Source: an alpha proteobacterium MED-G09
GTDB taxonomy: Bacteria > Pseudomonadota > Alphaproteobacteria > MED-G09
DNA length: 64,000 nucleotides
Assembly: GCA_905182015.1 (NCBI GenBank)
Contig: CAJIZT010000006.1
Location: 277,047 to 341,046 of the forward strand
Direction of reading: 5' to 3'
Part shown: positions 22,727 to 31,894 of the stretch, one piece after another
Numbering within the stretch: the stretch's first letter is position 1
How the letters are laid out: the number at the start of each line of letters is the position of its first letter
Program-made: the position numbers and the translations under genes
Notes under the pieces: model-generated
Database searches by the model: none
Told to the model about the DNA's origin: nothing
The model's input: the letters and a program-made list of their open reading frames with translations, nothing else

Positions 22727-25700
22727 TTTTCGAGCATAGCTATATCCCTTAGCTCTTTTACAGTGGCTTTAATGCTGTCGATTATTGATACATCTTTTTT
22801 AGTAAATTTTACTGATATCCTTTGATCTGGTCGGATACTAAAATTATTACTATGATACGTAATATATGAAATTAAATCCTTTGGGTTCGCAAATTCATTA
22901 TTCTTAAATTTTATTAAATATCCGTTTTTACCACAATCTACCCTTTCAATATTCGTTGATTTACAAATATTTCTTAAATCTATTGTGTCAATTAATGTTT
23001 CAACCTCATCAGGAAGCTTTCCAAACCGATCAATTAACTCTGCAGCTATTTCGTTTGTTTCATTTTCATCAGAAATTATGGATAGTCTTTTGTATATCTC
23101 CATACGTGTCGTTAAATCAGAAATATAATCATCTGGAATTAGGACGGCTAAGGGCAAAGAAATCTTAGGAGACCATTGATTTTCAACAACACTATCAGTT
23201 TTATTTTTAAGGTCATCGATTGTCTCTTCCAACATGCTTTGATAAAGCTCAATTCCTACCTCTTTAATTTGGCCTGATTGCTCTTCGCCGAGGAGATTAC
23301 CGGACCCTCTTATCTCTAAGTCATAGCTAGCTAAATTAAACCCGGCCCCCAATGAATCTAGCGACTGAAGAACCTCAAGCCTTTTTAATGCTTTTTTACC
23401 TAGAATCCTTTGATCTTTATAAGTTAAATAAGCGTAAGCTTTTATCTTTGAGCGCCCTACTCGACCTCTTATTTGATAAAGCTGTGATAAGCCAAACATA
23501 TCAGCCCTATGAACGATTAAAGTATTGGCATTAGGAATATCTAACCCAGATTCTATAATAGTTGTAGAAACTAAAACATCATAAGATCCAGAATAAAAGT
23601 CATTAATTCTGTCTTCGATTTGCCTTGAAGGCATTTGACCATGAACAGTTATAAAGTTAATCTCAGGAATACTTTCTCTTAAAAATACCTCTATATCATC
23701 AATATCTGCTATTCTTGGCGCTACATAAAAGGTCTGGCCCCCTCTATGTCTTTCTCGTAAAATCGACTCCCTTATAACTAAGGGATCATTTGGAAAAACA
23801 TACGTTTCAATTGTACGCCTGTCAACGGGCGGTGATGCAATTATCGATAAGTCTCTTACACCAGTCATTGCCAGCTGAAGTGTTCTAGGTATGGGGGTTG
23901 CGGTAAGGGTTAAGATATGAATATTGCTTTTTAGTTTTTTAATTTTTTCTTTATGCTTAACACCAAAATGTTGTTCCTCGTCAATGATCAATAATCCAAG
24001 GTCATTAAATTCAACTCTATCGCCTAGCAATGAATGTGTTCCAATTATAATATCAAGGGATCCTGAGTTAATACCTCGAATAACCTCCTCTTTGTTGGAG
24101 GATAGCCTTGATAGCTCAGCAATATTTATTGGAAAACCTTTAAATCTTGCCTTAAAAGTTTCAAAATGTTGTCTGGCAAGGAGCGTTGTTGGGGTAAGAA
24201 TAGCAACTTGCTTACCGCTCATTGCAGATAAAAAAGATGCCCTTAATGCAACTTCAGTTTTACCAAACCCAACATCACCACAAATTAATCGATCCATAGG
24301 TTGGCCTTTTTCTAAATCCTTTACGACATCCTGTATGGCATTAAATTGATCATCAGTTTCTTCAAACGGAAATCTTGAACAGAACTCCTCATAAAAATCA
24401 TCAGGAACATTGACTATATCAGCTGAAGCCATCTGTCTTTTAGCCGCAACAGCCATTAACTCTTCAGCTAAAAATTTAATTCTTTTTTCAAGTTTTTCTT
24501 TTCTTGAACCCCAGGATAATCCACCTAGCTTATCAAGAGATTCATCGGCTATCTCTGATCCGTATCTAGATAATACATCAATGTTTTCAACAGGAAGATA
24601 CAATTTATCATCATTTGCATACTTTAGAAAAAGACATTCATGCTTTGCATCATTGATCTCGAGGGTAATTAAATTTTCAAATCGTCCAATTCCATGTTCA
24701 ATATGAACAACTGCATCACCAGGCATAATACTAGATACTTCCCTTAAGAAGTTTTCAGCCTTCCTAATTACTCTTGTCCTATAAAACTTTTCACCAAAAA
24801 TATCTTGTTCGGAAATAAAAGCATAATCGTCAATAATAAAACCAGAATTTAAATTTAGTATTGTAGTATAAAGTATTGATTTTAAATTATTTTCTTTAAA
24901 TTTTTGTGAATTTATTGGAGTACTTTGAATATTTTTATTTTTTAATATTTTTGAAATTCTATCTGCCGAGCCAATGCTTGAACAAGCAATAATTACAGAT
25001 TTATTTTCACTAAGGTATTTTTCAATGTCACCTTTTAATTGATCATATATCTCCTGATCTTTACTTTTAGCATCCCTACCAGAGTAATTCTTAGATAATT
25101 TTCCACTAAAATTAATACCTGTAGGTTTTTTAAAAGTACTAATTTCAACGGTATTTGTTTTTGATAAATTCTCTAAAAATAATTTTTTATCTTGATATAG
25201 TTGCGATGGTTTTAATGAGAAATATTTATTTTCATCTTTTGATAGCTCATTATCATCATATTCCTTTCTTGAAATATAGTGATCATCAATAGTCTCAATA
25301 AAGCTATCCAAAGAATCTTCATACAAAGAATCTAATAGAATTAATGGGTTATTAAGGTAATCAAAAATTGTATCAGTTGTATTGTAAAAGAAAGGAAGCC
25401 AGTGCTCCATTCCAGGGTATGTAATACCTTCTGTAATACTTTCATAAATTTTTATTTTTTTTCTTTGGCTTCCAAAGGTTTGATTAAAATTTTTTCTAAA
25501 CATTTCTATGGTAAGGTCATTTAAAGATACCTCTGAAGAAGGGAAAACTTGTACAACTTTAACTAACTCAATAGATCGCTGAGAAATTAAATCAAAACTT
25601 TTAATTGAATCAATTGTACTTCCAAATAAATCCACCCTAATGGGCGGGTTTAAAGGTGAATAAAAATCAATTATCCCACCCCTGACAGAAAACTCTCCAT

Positions 25701-26190
25701 ATTCCCTAACAGTCCCAGTCTTTGAATAACCATTGTTTACAAAAAATAACAAAAGGTCGTCTAGATTTAGAATTTGACCTGGCTTAAGTTCAATAGATTT
25801 ACTTTTAATTTCTTTGGAAGCCAAGGTTCTTTGATAGGAAGATTGGACTGTAGAGAGCACAACTTTATTCTCTCTATTTTCATTTGCTAGACTTGATAGA
25901 GTTTCTAAACGTTTTGATACAATGGATTTATTGGGCGATATTCTATCGTAAGGTATACAGTCCCATTGAGGGAAAAAAAGAATATCTTGATCTAAAAAAA
26001 ACTCCATAGAATCTTTTAATTGCTGATATCTTTTTAGATCCCTTGATATAATCAGGATATCTCTGTTTACAGAAGGAAATAGTTCTTTAAAAATTAATGA
26101 TTCTGATCCTTCCGGTATCTCGTTAAATTCTTTTATCTCTTCGATATCATTTAAATACTCTTTTTTAATTATTTCTTTTAGATTCGCCAT
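22723..26190 (-). CDS. mfd: Transcription-repair coupling factor
   Basis: 1155-residue ATP-dependent translocase that removes RNA polymerase stalled at lesions and recruits UvrA. Order: UvrB-like N-terminal module (DCIPYDRISPNKSIVSKRL near 80), RNAP-interaction domain with VVHIEHGIGRFENL near 490, then the RecG-like helicase with Walker A ICGDVGFGKTE near 640, DEEQ box LLIIDEEQHFGV near 733, and SATPIPRTL near 763. The C-terminal TRCF domain is present (LPDEVETLIDTIDLRN). Length is normal. Together with sdhE and recG this is a conserved alphaproteobacterial neighbourhood. Confidence 0.97.
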   Translation of the reverse strand: MANLKEIIKKEYLNDIEEIKEFNEIPEGSESLIFKELFPSVNRDILIISRDLKRYQQLKDSMEFFLDQDILFFPQWDCIPYDRISPNKSIVSKRLETLSSLANENRENKVVLSTVQSSYQRTLASKEIKSKSIELKPGQILNLDDLLLFFVNNGYSKTGTVREYGEFSVRGGIIDFYSPLNPPIRVDLFGSTIDSIKSFDLISQRSIELVKVVQVFPSSEVSLNDLTIEMFRKNFNQTFGSQRKKIKIYESITEGITYPGMEHWLPFFYNTTDTIFDYLNNPLILLDSLYEDSLDSFIETIDDHYISRKEYDDNELSKDENKYFSLKPSQLYQDKKLFLENLSKTNTVEISTFKKPTGINFSGKLSKNYSGRDAKSKDQEIYDQLKGDIEKYLSENKSVIIACSSIGSADRISKILKNKNIQSTPINSQKFKENNLKSILYTTILNLNSGFIIDDYAFISEQDIFGEKFYRTRVIRKAENFLREVSSIMPGDAVVHIEHGIGRFENLITLEINDAKHECLFLKYANDDKLYLPVENIDVLSRYGSEIADESLDKLGGLSWGSRKEKLEKRIKFLAEELMAVAAKRQMASADIVNVPDDFYEEFCSRFPFEETDDQFNAIQDVVKDLEKGQPMDRLICGDVGFGKTEVALRASFLSAMSGKQVAILTPTTLLARQHFETFKARFKGFPINIAELSRLSSNKEEVIRGINSGSLDIIIGTHSLLGDRVEFNDLGLLIIDEEQHFGVKHKEKIKKLKSNIHILTLTATPIPRTLQLAMTGVRDLSIIASPPVDRRTIETYVFPNDPLVIRESILRERHRGGQTFYVAPRIADIDDIEVFLRESIPEINFITVHGQMPSRQIEDRINDFYSGSYDVLVSTTIIESGLDIPNANTLIVHRADMFGLSQLYQIRGRVGRSKIKAYAYLTYKDQRILGKKALKRLEVLQSLDSLGAGFNLASYDLEIRGSGNLLGEEQSGQIKEVGIELYQSMLEETIDDLKNKTDSVVENQWSPKISLPLAVLIPDDYISDLTTRMEIYKRLSIISDENETNEIAAELIDRFGKLPDEVETLIDTIDLRNICKSTNIERVDCGKNGYLIKFKNNEFANPKDLISYITYHSNNFSIRPDQRISVKFTKKDVSIIDSIKATVKELRDIAMLEN

Positions 26191-26201
26191 TAAATGTATC
26201 T

Positions 26202-26462
26202 CTAGGAACTCTTACTTAAGATTACATCTTTTATAATATCTTTATACTCTTCAGGGTAAGACTTATCTCCAGAGATAATCCATTTATACAAGTCAGGGTC
26301 AGATAAATTAAGAAAATCTTGAAACTTTAGTAATTCCTTAAAATTCATGTTGTGTAAATTTTCTTTGGAATATGGACCCAGTATTAAGTCCATCTCCTTA
26401 GTGCCTCTGTGCCAAGCTCTAAATAATAATTTTTTTCTAATAATTTCTGTTTCTTTTATCAT
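26202..26462 (-). CDS. sdhE: Succinate dehydrogenase assembly factor 2 (flavinator)
   Basis: 86-residue SdhE/Sdh5 family protein that promotes covalent FAD attachment to SdhA. The RGTKEMDLILGPYS motif near residue 19 includes the conserved RG(x)KE(M)D stretch, and the tail YKWIISGDKSYPEEYKDII is typical. Located between mfd (11-base gap, same strand) and the divergent recG, as in many Alphaproteobacteria. Only about 20 bases separate its start from the recG start, so the divergent promoters must overlap the coding ends. Confidence 0.93.
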   Translation of the reverse strand: MIKETEIIRKKLLFRAWHRGTKEMDLILGPYSKENLHNMNFKELLKFQDFLNLSDPDLYKWIISGDKSYPEEYKDIIKDVILSKSS

Positions 26463-26483
26463 AATTTGTACTTTAATAGAGTA

Positions 26484-28571
26484 ATGCGACCAAAGATTCT
26501 AGATGAATTATTTAAACCTATTGAAACGGCCAGAGGTATTGGCCCTAGGCTAAAAATACGGCTAAAATATCTAATAGGTGAAAGTATTGTAGACCTTCTT
26601 TGGCATCTACCTAATAACATCATAGATAGGAGCTATAATCCGACAATATCAAAGGCTGAGGAAGATAGGGTTGTTACGATGGATGTTACAGTTCTTAAGC
26701 ATAATCCTTCTAAAAGAAGAGGTCTGCCCTATAAAGTAACATGTATAGATCAGACTGGAGAAGTGGATCTCGTTTGGTTCAATGGAAGAAAGCAGTACCT
26801 TGAAGAGCTTTTGCCAATTGGGCAAGATTTTATTATAAGCGGAAAGCTAGAGTTTTATAAAAATAAAAAACAAATTATACATCCTCAGCATATTGCTCTA
26901 TCAAGCAAAAATATTAATTTGCCAAACATAGAGTCAGTTTACAGTCTAACTCAAGGTCTTACAAACAAGGTTATATCGAATCACATTAAACGAGCAGTTG
27001 ATATCGTCCCAAATTTCAATGAATGGCAGGATAAAGAATTTTTTAAAAGCATGAAATGGCCAACTTTTTCTGAAGCTATCAAAATTGTTCACAACCCAGA
27101 AAATGAAAATGATCTTGATCATAAAAACCCTGCAAAACAAAGGCTCGCATATGATGAACTACTTGCTAATCAACTGTCTTTAGCTCTGCTTGCGAAAAAT
27201 TTTGAAGCACCAGCCGGTCAAAGTATTGTAAAAGATAATAACTTATTGGATTCATTGTATAAAAATATACCCTTCGAATTAACTAATTCACAAAAAATTG
27301 CAATTGAGGAGATTTCAAAGGGTCTTGAAAAACCAAATAGAATGATAAGACTTCTACAGGGTGACGTTGGTTCAGGAAAAACAATCGTAGCTCTTGCGGG
27401 CCTATTTCAAGCAAGTGGAAACTCAAAGCAAGCAGCAATGATGGCTCCAACCGAGCTACTTGCAAGACAACACTTTGAAGGCATTAAAGACTTATGTGCA
27501 AAATCTAATATTAATGTACAGATATTAACTGGGAAAACTAAGAAATCTGAGAGGGAGAGTATAATTTACGACCTTTCTAATGGAAAAATTGATATAATTT
27601 TGGGAACCCATTCTCTTTTTCAAGAAAAAATATCCTTCCATAATCTTGGGCTTGTAATTATTGATGAACAGCATAAATTTGGAGTTCATCAACGGTTGTC
27701 GCTAACATCTAAAAATTCTAAAAACCCTCCAGATATAATTATAATGAGCGCAACTCCAATACCTAGGACCTTGGAGCTGACTGCTTACGGCTCAATGCAA
27801 GTATCAAGACTTTTAGAAAAACCAATGGGTAGAAAGCCTATCAAGACAATAGCTAAACCCCTCAGTAAGGTTAACGAGGCAATGGAATCGCTTCAAAGGT
27901 TAATAAAAAATGGTGAAAAGGCATATTGGGTATGCCCATTGATAGAGGAATCAGAAAAAATAGATTTAGCTGCTGCGGAGGATAGATATGCTTCGTTAAA
28001 ATATATTTATGGTGATCAGGTTGGTTTAGTCCACGGAAGAATGCCAATCGATGAAAGAGAGGAAACCATGAGGGATTTTAAATATGGTGGAAAAAATATA
28101 CTCGTTGCCACTACCGTAATTGAAGTTGGAATTGATGTTCCTGATGCCACATTTATAATAATTGAGCATTCTGAAAGATTTGGACTATCTCAGTTGCATC
28201 AGTTAAGGGGTAGAGTTGGACGAAGTGATAAATTATCAAGTTGTTTATTATTATATAGATCACCCCTTGGGGAAAAAGCAAAGAAGAGAATTGAGACATT
28301 AAGACAAACTGATGATGGATTTGTTATAGCTGAGGAAGATTTAATTCTAAGGGGTGCTGGAGAGGTCCTTGGTACGAAACAATCTGGCCTTCCATACTTT
28401 AAAATTGCCAATTTAACCATAGATAGAGAGTTACTAGAAACAGCAAGAAATGACTCAAATTATATAATAGCAAACAACTTGCTTAGTAATTCGGAAAGAG
28501 GTAAAAATTTACAGATTCTTTTACACCTCTTTAATAAAAAAGAGGCTTTAAAATACTTAGAGGCCGGTTAA
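26484..28571 (+). CDS. recG: ATP-dependent DNA helicase RecG
   Basis: 695-residue branch-migration helicase for stalled forks and recombination intermediates. The wedge/OB domain starts with ARGIGPRLKIRLKYL near residue 20. Walker A is LLQGDVGSGKTIVALAG near 295, the DEQH box is LVIIDEQHKFGVHQR near 392, motif III is SATPIPRTLEL near 420 and motif VI is QLRGRVGRSD. The ATG at 26484 (MRPKILDEL) is preferred over the longer TTG start at 26466, whose extra residues are unlike the family. Its end overlaps the convergent DUF502 gene by four bases. Confidence 0.96.
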   Translation: MRPKILDELFKPIETARGIGPRLKIRLKYLIGESIVDLLWHLPNNIIDRSYNPTISKAEEDRVVTMDVTVLKHNPSKRRGLPYKVTCIDQTGEVDLVWFNGRKQYLEELLPIGQDFIISGKLEFYKNKKQIIHPQHIALSSKNINLPNIESVYSLTQGLTNKVISNHIKRAVDIVPNFNEWQDKEFFKSMKWPTFSEAIKIVHNPENENDLDHKNPAKQRLAYDELLANQLSLALLAKNFEAPAGQSIVKDNNLLDSLYKNIPFELTNSQKIAIEEISKGLEKPNRMIRLLQGDVGSGKTIVALAGLFQASGNSKQAAMMAPTELLARQHFEGIKDLCAKSNINVQILTGKTKKSERESIIYDLSNGKIDIILGTHSLFQEKISFHNLGLVIIDEQHKFGVHQRLSLTSKNSKNPPDIIIMSATPIPRTLELTAYGSMQVSRLLEKPMGRKPIKTIAKPLSKVNEAMESLQRLIKNGEKAYWVCPLIEESEKIDLAAAEDRYASLKYIYGDQVGLVHGRMPIDEREETMRDFKYGGKNILVATTVIEVGIDVPDATFIIIEHSERFGLSQLHQLRGRVGRSDKLSSCLLLYRSPLGEKAKKRIETLRQTDDGFVIAEEDLILRGAGEVLGTKQSGLPYFKIANLTIDRELLETARNDSNYIIANNLLSNSERGKNLQILLHLFNKKEALKYLEAG

Positions 28572-29212
28572 CTATTATTTTCAGGCATGACGAGTCCAGC
28601 AGATATAATTAGCTTAGCGGCACTCTCTACAGTCATATCCAACTCAATCACATCATCTTTGGAGATAAATAAAAGAAATCCCGATGTGGGATTAGGTGTT
28701 GTCGGTAAAAACACACACAGCAATTCCTTTTTATGTTTGGCGGCTATTTCTCCCTTTGACTCTGTTGTTACAAATGCAATTGCCCAACAGTCTTTCCTTG
28801 GATACTCAAGCATTACAACTCGTTGAAAATTATTTTCATTTTTTGATGCAATTGTCTGAAAAATTTGTTTCAGGGCACCATAAATATTTCTAATAACAGG
28901 GAGCCTATCAACCTGACGCTCACCATAGCCTATTATAGCTTTACCAAAAAAATTAGTTGTCAGGGCGCCAAGTAAGGTGAGAATAACAAGAGCAGAAATA
29001 ATTCCTAACCCTGGAATGCTTAATGGAAGACCTTCAAATCTATTTGGTGCAAAAGGAGAAAACCATCCATCAATCGCTTGAATAAACCATAGAACAACCC
29101 AACCAGTGACAGTGATTGGTGCAGCAACAACAATTCCTGTTAAGAAATAGGTTCTTAACTTACTAAAGAGTTTTGGCTTGAGATTTATTTTAGAATCTTT
29201 ATTCTTTGTCAT
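28568..29212 (-). CDS. DUF502 family membrane protein
   Basis: 214 residues with two transmembrane segments near the N-terminus (LRTYFLTGIVVAAPITVTGWVVLWF, and GLGIISALVILTLLGALTTNFFGK), followed by a soluble domain with the family blocks VDRLPVIRNIYGALKQIFQT and VFLPTTPNPTSGFLLFI. DUF502 is of unknown function. In Alphaproteobacteria it lies beside recG, as here (convergent, four-base overlap). Confidence 0.92.
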   Translation of the reverse strand: MTKNKDSKINLKPKLFSKLRTYFLTGIVVAAPITVTGWVVLWFIQAIDGWFSPFAPNRFEGLPLSIPGLGIISALVILTLLGALTTNFFGKAIIGYGERQVDRLPVIRNIYGALKQIFQTIASKNENNFQRVVMLEYPRKDCWAIAFVTTESKGEIAAKHKKELLCVFLPTTPNPTSGFLLFISKDDVIELDMTVESAAKLIISAGLVMPENNS

Positions 29213-29268
29213 AACTAGTTTGTATCATAAAATGGTTATATTAAAAACTATTACAAAATTGATACAAT

Positions 29269-30276
29269 ATGAATGATACTAAATCCCAAATAAAAGAATA
29301 TTTAATCAATAAAGATAATAAATTTAAATCAATACTTAGGATTGAAAAACTCCCTGGTGGATCAAGCAATGAAACATGGGTTATTGAGTATTCTGAAAAA
29401 AAAATACAAAAAAAAATTATTTTAAGGCGTCATTATTTGGGAATAACAAACAAACAAAACTCATACCCCCCCCTTCCTCTATTGATAGAATGCGATGTTA
29501 TGAAGCTAGCACAAAAATACGAAGTTCCAGTTCCTAAAATAATTTATAAATTAAAAAATGATTCACCCTTAGGTGAAGGGTTTTTTATGGAATTTGTTGA
29601 AGGAATTGCCCTTGGAAATAAAATAGTTGAAAATAATTCACTTAAAGAGCTAAGGCCAAACCTGGCATCACAATGTGGAAGTATACTAGCGAAAATCCAT
29701 TCCATTCCCACCTCCGATACCAAAAAATTAACCATATCTTTAGCGCCTGATGAACTTAAAAAATACCAAAGTATTTATAGGGATTTTTTTTTGGATATCC
29801 CTGTTTTTAATCTGAGTTTTAAATGGCTGGAAAAAAATTTAACTCAGAATAAAGAGCTTTGTCTTCTCCATGGTGATTATAGAAATGGGAATATATTAAT
29901 ATCTCCAGCAAAGGGTATTATGTCTGTTCTTGATTGGGAGCTATTACATTTAGGTGATCCCCACGAGGATTTGGCTTGGATTTGCGTTAATAGCTGGAGA
30001 TTTGGTAAAATAGATTTACCTGTAGGTGGGTTTGGTAAGAGAATTGATTTTTACAATGCATATGAAAAATTATCTGGAAGAAAATTAAATAAAAAGTCAC
30101 TAAAGTTTTGGGAAGTTATGGGTAGCTTAAAGTGGGGAATAATGTGCTTAAAGATGTATGATGCGTATAGATCTGGTTATGATACAAGTGTTGATAGGGC
30201 TGCAATTGGTAGAAGAGTATCAGAAACTGAGATAGACCTTTTAAGATTAATTACTAATGAGGAAGATAATGAATAA
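29269..30276 (+). CDS. Phosphotransferase family protein (APH/ACAD10-like kinase)
   Basis: 335 residues with an aminoglycoside-phosphotransferase-like kinase fold. The N-terminal lobe begins LPGGSSNETWVIEYS; the catalytic loop is CLLHGDYRNGNILI near residue 204 (HGD-x4-N) and the metal loop is VLDWELLHLGDPHEDLAWI near 225. Members beside DUF6285 proteins and acyl-CoA enzymes are thought to phosphorylate small hydroxylated acyl compounds, but the substrate here is unknown. It overlaps the following DUF6285 gene by eight bases. Confidence 0.9.
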   Translation: MNDTKSQIKEYLINKDNKFKSILRIEKLPGGSSNETWVIEYSEKKIQKKIILRRHYLGITNKQNSYPPLPLLIECDVMKLAQKYEVPVPKIIYKLKNDSPLGEGFFMEFVEGIALGNKIVENNSLKELRPNLASQCGSILAKIHSIPTSDTKKLTISLAPDELKKYQSIYRDFFLDIPVFNLSFKWLEKNLTQNKELCLLHGDYRNGNILISPAKGIMSVLDWELLHLGDPHEDLAWICVNSWRFGKIDLPVGGFGKRIDFYNAYEKLSGRKLNKKSLKFWEVMGSLKWGIMCLKMYDAYRSGYDTSVDRAAIGRRVSETEIDLLRLITNEEDNE

Positions 30277-30640
30277 TCCACCTTCAAAAGAAGAACTTAT
30301 AACGTCAATAATTAAATTTTTAGAGGATGATGTAATTCATGAGCTTAAGGGGCAGAAAAGATTTCATGCACATGTTGCCAAAAATTCTTTAAGTGTGATT
30401 CTAAGGGAGATTCAGCTTGAGGAAAGCAACAATAAATCAGAAAAAGAAAGATTAGAAAAGATTCTTAGAACTAACGATTCAATAAAGAAAATGAATAAAC
30501 TTCTTTGTCAGAATATTGATAACGAACAGATAGATATAAGCGATAACCATTTAATCGATCACTTATTTAAGACAACTATGGAAAAACTCAGTATTGATCA
30601 ACCATCCTATTCCAGCTTTTTAGCTGAAAAAGAGAAATAG
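30269..30640 (+). CDS. DUF6285 domain protein
   Basis: 123 residues, wholly helical. The segment IKFLEDDVIHELKGQKRFHAHVAKNSL near residue 15 matches the DUF6285 family that accompanies APH-like kinases and acyl-CoA dehydrogenases. I place the start at the ATG at 30269 because GAGGAAG lies just upstream; the ATG at 30257 contains that site. The overlap with the kinase gene indicates coupled translation and a joint function, whose biochemistry is unknown. Confidence 0.82.
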   Translation: MNNPPSKEELITSIIKFLEDDVIHELKGQKRFHAHVAKNSLSVILREIQLEESNNKSEKERLEKILRTNDSIKKMNKLLCQNIDNEQIDISDNHLIDHLFKTTMEKLSIDQPSYSSFLAEKEK

Positions 30641-30641
30641 C

Positions 30642-31844
30642 TTAAGCATCAAGAGCTCCAATTATTGCAATAGAACAAACATTATTAGCGGGCTGACCGC
30701 CTAGATTATGAGTCAGACCAATTGAAGGATTGTTCAATTGTCTAGCTCCAGCCTTTCCTTGAAGCTGAAGATACATTTCGTAAAGCATTCTAAGGCCGGA
30801 AGCACCTATTGGATGACCAAAGCACTTTAACCCACCATCAATTTGACAGGGAATTTTACCATCTGCATCATAAAATCCATCCATAACGTCCTTAACAGCG
30901 TTACCTTCGTCGGAAATAAATAAATCTTCCATAGTAACCAATTCTGTCACAGAAAAGCAATCATGGACTTCCATCATGGATATTTGTTCGCGAGGTTTAG
31001 TTATCCCTGCTTCAGCATATGCTTTTTTAGCAGCTATCCTAACAGTATGAAAATATGACCCATCCCAACTGTTGTGTTGATTTTCAAGACCATTCGATAC
31101 GGAAAGCTGAAGAGCTTTAACCGAAATAAGGTTATCTTTCCCTAAACTTCTAGCAATCTCTGGTGTTGTCACAATTGCTGCTGCAGCACCATCAGAAACA
31201 CCACAACAATCAAATAATCCAAGTGGTTCAGCAATCATTGGTGCGTTTAAAACCTGTTCTTCTGTAACTATTTTTTGTAAATGAGCTTTTGGATTTTTTG
31301 CTCCATTAGCATGACTTTTGACCGAAACATGAGCAATTGCTCTTTTTAGATCCTCGGCAGACACACCATGTTTTGCACGGTAAGCAGAGGCAAGTTGAGC
31401 AAAATTACCTGGTGCTGAACCCGATGGGCCTATTTGCGGTGTTAATGTTCCGTAATTGGTTGGAGATAAACCACCAAAGCCAGTATCTTTAAGTTTTTCC
31501 ATTCCTACGGCAATAGCAATATCGGCTGCTCCAGCAGCTACGGCATAAACAGCACCCCTAAAGGCCTCAGAACCGGAGGCGCAATAATTCTCAACCCTTG
31601 TAACAGCAATATTTGGTAATCTTAGGGCTATTGACATAGGCGTACCGCCCTTACCTGCCCCTATATCGTCAATGTGATGAGAGAACCAAGCAGCATCAAG
31701 TTGATTAGGTTCAATTCCAGCATCTTCCATTGCCTCAACATAAGATTCTACCATTAAATCCTCAGGACTTGCATCCCAGCGTTCTCCAAACTTAGAACAA
31801 CCCATTCCAAGTATCGCAACTTTATCTCTAATTCCAGTAGCCAT
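30642..31844 (-). CDS. SCPx-type thiolase
   Basis: 400-residue thiolase-superfamily acyltransferase acting on acyl-CoA. The nucleophile is in VENYCASGSEAFRGAV near residue 85. HDCF of MMEVHDCFSVTEL near 290 is the hallmark of SCPx-like thiolases. GGLKCFGHPIGASGLRM near 335 holds the catalytic His, and the end reads LTHNLGGQPANNVCS. Start set at the ATG at 31844 (MATGIRDKV) because GGAGAG sits four bases upstream; a longer version begins at 31856. The gene upstream encodes the DUF35-type partner, the common pairing for this thiolase group. Confidence 0.93.
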   Translation of the reverse strand: MATGIRDKVAILGMGCSKFGERWDASPEDLMVESYVEAMEDAGIEPNQLDAAWFSHHIDDIGAGKGGTPMSIALRLPNIAVTRVENYCASGSEAFRGAVYAVAAGAADIAIAVGMEKLKDTGFGGLSPTNYGTLTPQIGPSGSAPGNFAQLASAYRAKHGVSAEDLKRAIAHVSVKSHANGAKNPKAHLQKIVTEEQVLNAPMIAEPLGLFDCCGVSDGAAAAIVTTPEIARSLGKDNLISVKALQLSVSNGLENQHNSWDGSYFHTVRIAAKKAYAEAGITKPREQISMMEVHDCFSVTELVTMEDLFISDEGNAVKDVMDGFYDADGKIPCQIDGGLKCFGHPIGASGLRMLYEMYLQLQGKAGARQLNNPSIGLTHNLGGQPANNVCSIAIIGALDA

Positions 31845-31894
31845 GAAACTCTCCATATATGTTTAATAAGACTATATTATAAAAACTCAAAAAA

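Noticed and set aside
23924..24706. Two plus-strand frames (141 and 98 residues) inside mfd
   Set aside because: They are antisense shadows of a clear 1155-residue gene with family motifs.
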